A stretch of 64,000 bases of DNA from an uncultured Lachnospiraceae bacterium (GTDB taxonomy: Bacteria; Bacillota; Clostridia; Lachnospirales; Lachnospiraceae). The stretch spans positions 434,001 through 498,000 of the forward strand of contig CABUPO010000001.1 in assembly GCA_902493385.1 (NCBI GenBank), given 5' to 3'. Below the pieces are notes generated by a model that saw only the letters and a program-made list of their open reading frames with translations, had not been told where the DNA came from and did not search any database. Made by a program: the position numbers and the translations under genes. Shown piece after piece: positions 61,404-64,000 of the stretch. How positions within the stretch are numbered: position 1 is the stretch's first letter; each line of letters opens with the position of its first letter.

Positions 61404-63290
61404 CTATACCTCTTTCTGAAGACTCTTAACATACACTAAAAGTACGGATATATCCGCCGGTGATACACCGGATATTCTTGAAGCCTGACCAATAGACGAA
61501 GGTCTTATCTGATTCAATTTCTGTATAGCTTCAAGTCTGAGATTGCCAATACTGTTATAATCTATATCTTCAGGTATATGTTTACCTTCCAGCTTCTTAT
61601 ATTGTTCAACCTGTTTAATCTGCCTTGCAATATAGCCTTCATATTTAATCATGTTTTCAACTTGTTCCGTAATATCAGAGTCAAGCTTATTTCTTTTCTT
61701 ATCTAATGGTGCTGTTTTATTATAATTAAGTTCAGGACGTCTTATAAGCTCCTCAAGTGAAGTTCCCGTAGTTATCGGCGTAGTATTATACGACTTTAAA
61801 ATTTCATTAACTTCATCAGAAGGACTTACATATACTTCTTTTATACGATTAATCTCTAAGTTAATCATTTCAATTTTTCTTAAATAATCCTGATATCTTT
61901 TCTCACTTATAAGACCAAGTCTGTATCCAAGAGGCGTCAATCTTTGGTCTGCATTATCCTGCCTCAAAAGAAGTCTGTATTCTGCTCTTGAAGTCATCAT
62001 TCTATAAGGTTCATTAGTCCCTTTAGTAACAAGGTCGTCAATAAGAACGCCTATATATCCCTGAGACCTGTCTATAATTACCGGCTTTTCACCTTTAATA
62101 TACATTACAGAATTAATGCCTGCTATTATACCCTGTGCCGCTGCTTCTTCATATCCTGAGCTTCCGTTAATCTGTCCAGCCGCAAATAATCCTGACACAT
62201 TTTTAAATTCAAGACTCTGCTTTAATTGCAAAGGATTAATGCAATCATATTCTATTGCATATCCATTTCTTACAATATGAGCATTTTCAAGACCCGGAAC
62301 TGAGCGGTACATTCTATATTGAACATCTTCAGGAAGAGATGTTGACATTCCACCTATGTACATCTCATTAGTATATTCTCCTTCAGGCTCAATAAATACC
62401 TGATGTCTGTTCTTATCAGAAAATCTCATCACCTTGTCTTCAATTGAAGGACAATATCTCGGGCCTGTTCCTTCTATAACTCCTGAATATAAAGGAGACC
62501 TTTGAATGTTGTTTTTTATTATATCATGCGTTTTATCATTAGTATATGTAAGCCAGCATGATATCTGTTCTCTTTCAATATCTTCTGCTTTATTAGTAAA
62601 TGAAAAAGGTGTAATTTTCTCATCACCCTTTTGTTCATCCATTTTACTGAAATCTATAGTTCTCTTATCAATTCTTGCCGGAGTACCTGTTTTAAATCTT
62701 CTTATTTCTATTCCGTTATCTATTAATGATTGTGAAAGACTGTTGGCAGCTGAAAGACCATTAGGACCTGTATATGATATATCATCTCCGCTTATGCATT
62801 TTGCTTTAAGATATACTCCTGTACATAAAATAACAGCTTTAGAATAATAAATTGCTCCGGAAGTAGTTTTTATTCCTTTAATTATGTTATCTTCAACTAT
62901 TATAGATGCTGCTTCCGCCTGTCTGATATCAAGTCCTTCAGTATTTTCAAGCGTTTCTCTCATTTTTGCAGAATAATTCTTCTTATCAGCCTGTGCGCGA
63001 AGCGAATGAACAGCAGGACCTTTGGATTTGTTAAGCATCTTTGACTGTATAAATGTCTTATCTATATTTATACCCATCTGCCCACCTAAGGCGTCTATTT
63101 CTCTTACCAGATGACCCTTTGACGTTCCTCCGATATTAGGATTGCACGGCATCATAGCAATGCTGTCAATACTTACTGTAAATATAATAGTCTTATAACC
63201 TAGCCTTGCAGAACAAAGTGCAGCTTCACATCCTGCATGTCCCGCTCCGACAACCACTACATCATAATTGTATTCTAATGTATTATTCAT
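61404..63290 (-). CDS. mnmG: tRNA uridine-5-carboxymethylaminomethyl modification enzyme MnmG
   Basis: 628 aa FAD protein that with MnmE modifies U34 of tRNAs. The dinucleotide-binding [40 protein letters not shown] and the C-terminal [17 protein letters not shown] are present. Confidence 0.97.
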   Translation of the reverse strand: MNNTLEYNYDVVVVGAGHAGCEAALCSARLGYKTIIFTVSIDSIAMMPCNPNIGGTSKGHLVREIDALGGQMGINIDKTFIQSKMLNKSKGPAVHSLRAQADKKNYSAKMRETLENTEGLDIRQAEAASIIVEDNIIKGIKTTSGAIYYSKAVILCTGVYLKAKCISGDDISYTGPNGLSAANSLSQSLIDNGIEIRRFKTGTPARIDKRTIDFSKMDEQKGDEKITPFSFTNKAEDIEREQISCWLTYTNDKTHDIIKNNIQRSPLYSGVIEGTGPRYCPSIEDKVMRFSDKNRHQVFIEPEGEYTNEMYIGGMSTSLPEDVQYRMYRSVPGLENAHIVRNGYAIEYDCINPLQLKQSLEFKNVSGLFAAGQINGSSGYEEAAAQGIIAGINSVMYIKGEKPVIIDRSQGYIGVLIDDLVTKGTNEPYRMMTSRAEYRLLLRQDNADQRLTPLGYRLGLISEKRYQDYLRKIEMINLEINRIKEVYVSPSDEVNEILKSYNTTPITTGTSLEELIRRPELNYNKTAPLDKKRNKLDSDITEQVENMIKYEGYIARQIKQVEQYKKLEGKHIPEDIDYNSIGNLRLEAIQKLNQIRPSSIGQASRISGVSPADISVLLVYVKSLQKEV

Positions 63291-63307
63291 AGCAGTAAAT
63301 CTCTCCT

Positions 63308-64000
63308 TTATTTTCCCATACAGAACTCGCTGAATATTTTATCAATCAAATCATCTGACACCGTATCCCCTGTAATCTCTCCAAGAAAATTATATGCGTC
63401 AAGCATATCTATAGTAATTAAATCCTCCGGCATTCCTGATTCAATATTATCATTTACAAGTTCAAGAGACTTTATCGAATTATCTATTGCTTCCATATGG
63501 CGTATATTAGTTATATATGTTTCATTCTCTATATCAATATTACCATTAAAAAACATTTTCTCAACTGCACTGACAAACTCGTTATATCCTTCGCCTGTTA
63601 CTGTTGAAAACTCTATGCATTCCGGAACTGATTCTTTTATCATTTTAGTATCAATCTTTGTATCTGCATCAGATTTATTCAAAAGAACAATTGATTTACT
63701 GTCTCTTATAAGAGATAAAATATATTCGTCTTCACTGTCAAAATCTCTGGACATATCAAACATGCATATAATCAGCTGTGCTTTTTTTATTATCTCAAGA
63801 GTCTTTTCTATTCCAATCTGTTCTATATAATCTTCAGTATCATGTATACCTGCCGTATCCATAAGATTAAGCACAATATTATTAATATTAATGCTGTATT
63901 CAATAATATCTCTTGTTGTTCCCGGTATATCGGTAACTATCGCTCTTTCATCCTTCATTATAAAATTAAGAAATGATGATTTTCCAACGTTAGGTTTTCC
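63308..64000 (-). CDS. mnmE: tRNA modification GTPase MnmE (5' part outside window)
   Basis: The frame continues to base 64000 and begins inside the P-loop ([12 protein letters not shown]). It retains G2-G4 ([24 protein letters not shown]) and the C-terminal CIGK-like FCMGK with its Cys. About half of the usual ~455 aa protein is in the window. It lies upstream of mnmG by 17 nt. Confidence 0.96.
   Translation of the reverse strand, partial: GKPNVGKSSFLNFIMKDERAIVTDIPGTTRDIIEYSININNIVLNLMDTAGIHDTEDYIEQIGIEKTLEIIKKAQLIICMFDMSRDFDSEDEYILSLIRDSKSIVLLNKSDADTKIDTKMIKESVPECIEFSTVTGEGYNEFVSAVEKMFFNGNIDIENETYITNIRHMEAIDNSIKSLELVNDNIESGMPEDLITIDMLDAYNFLGEITGDTVSDDLIDKIFSEFCMGK

Overview
The window looks like the origin-proximal part of a chromosome from a spore-forming, anaerobic Firmicute, most likely a Lachnospiraceae (class Clostridia). 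The reasons are: the run mnmE-mnmG-rsmG-parA-parB-DUF4446 at the right end with two parS sites between rsmG and parA; the sporulation/division string hup-rqcP-yabP-yabQ-divIC-spoIIE-tilS-hpt-ftsH; a GerA/SpoVAF-type germination protein; a long SRP RNA with an Alu domain; DUF4250, DUF4446 and DUF6128 proteins typical of that family; and AT-rich DNA with strong sigma-A promoters and AGGAGG ribosome binding sites. Three tRNAs (Leu-TAA, Arg-CCT, Lys-CTT) are present. The species is not claimed.

Layout. 1-9.6 kb: the end of trpA, a flavin reductase, PTS genes (ptsH and ptsI, not adjacent), endonuclease IV, a Nudix hydrolase, a tandem pair of COG0523 (CobW-like) GTPases and a secreted multi-domain protein. 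9.8-20.4 kb (minus strand): tRNA-Leu, a cytoplasmic GH13 enzyme, then the ftsH-to-hup cluster. 20.4-32.5 kb: an accessory region with a PqqD-like/HPr-kinase-like fusion protein, a class C sortase, an Rpn-family nuclease flanked by short direct repeats, and a sortase-pilus operon (coiled-coil protein, signal peptidase, giant LPATG adhesin, LPSTG pilin). 32.5-45.3 kb: prsA, mfd, pth, a secreted esterase, germination protein, proS, murA and a TPR protein. 45.3-53.7 kb: SRP RNA, tadA, DUF6128, an anti-sigma/ECF sigma pair, cca, a split chromate transporter, a TSCPD protein, an AI-2E/YtvI-type membrane protein and a response regulator. 53.9-64 kb: metK, tRNAs, a DacF-like carboxypeptidase, trmB, then the origin-proximal partition and tRNA/rRNA modification genes; mnmE is cut by the window edge.

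How it works together. Most of the window is housekeeping: translation fidelity (proS, tilS, tadA, trmB, cca, pth, mnmE/G, rsmG), envelope (murA, dac, prsA), repair (nfo, mfd), chromosome segregation and sporulation. The less ordinary material is at 20.4-32.5 kb, where a stand-alone leader-binding-type domain fused to a kinase domain sits beside a pilus/sortase locus apparently interrupted by an Rpn gene, and at 5.7-7.8 kb, where two metallochaperone-type GTPases lie in one operon, one with a Cys/His 45-bp repeat and the other fused to a DUF1980-like domain. Function assignments rest on reading motifs in the sequence; no database search was run.
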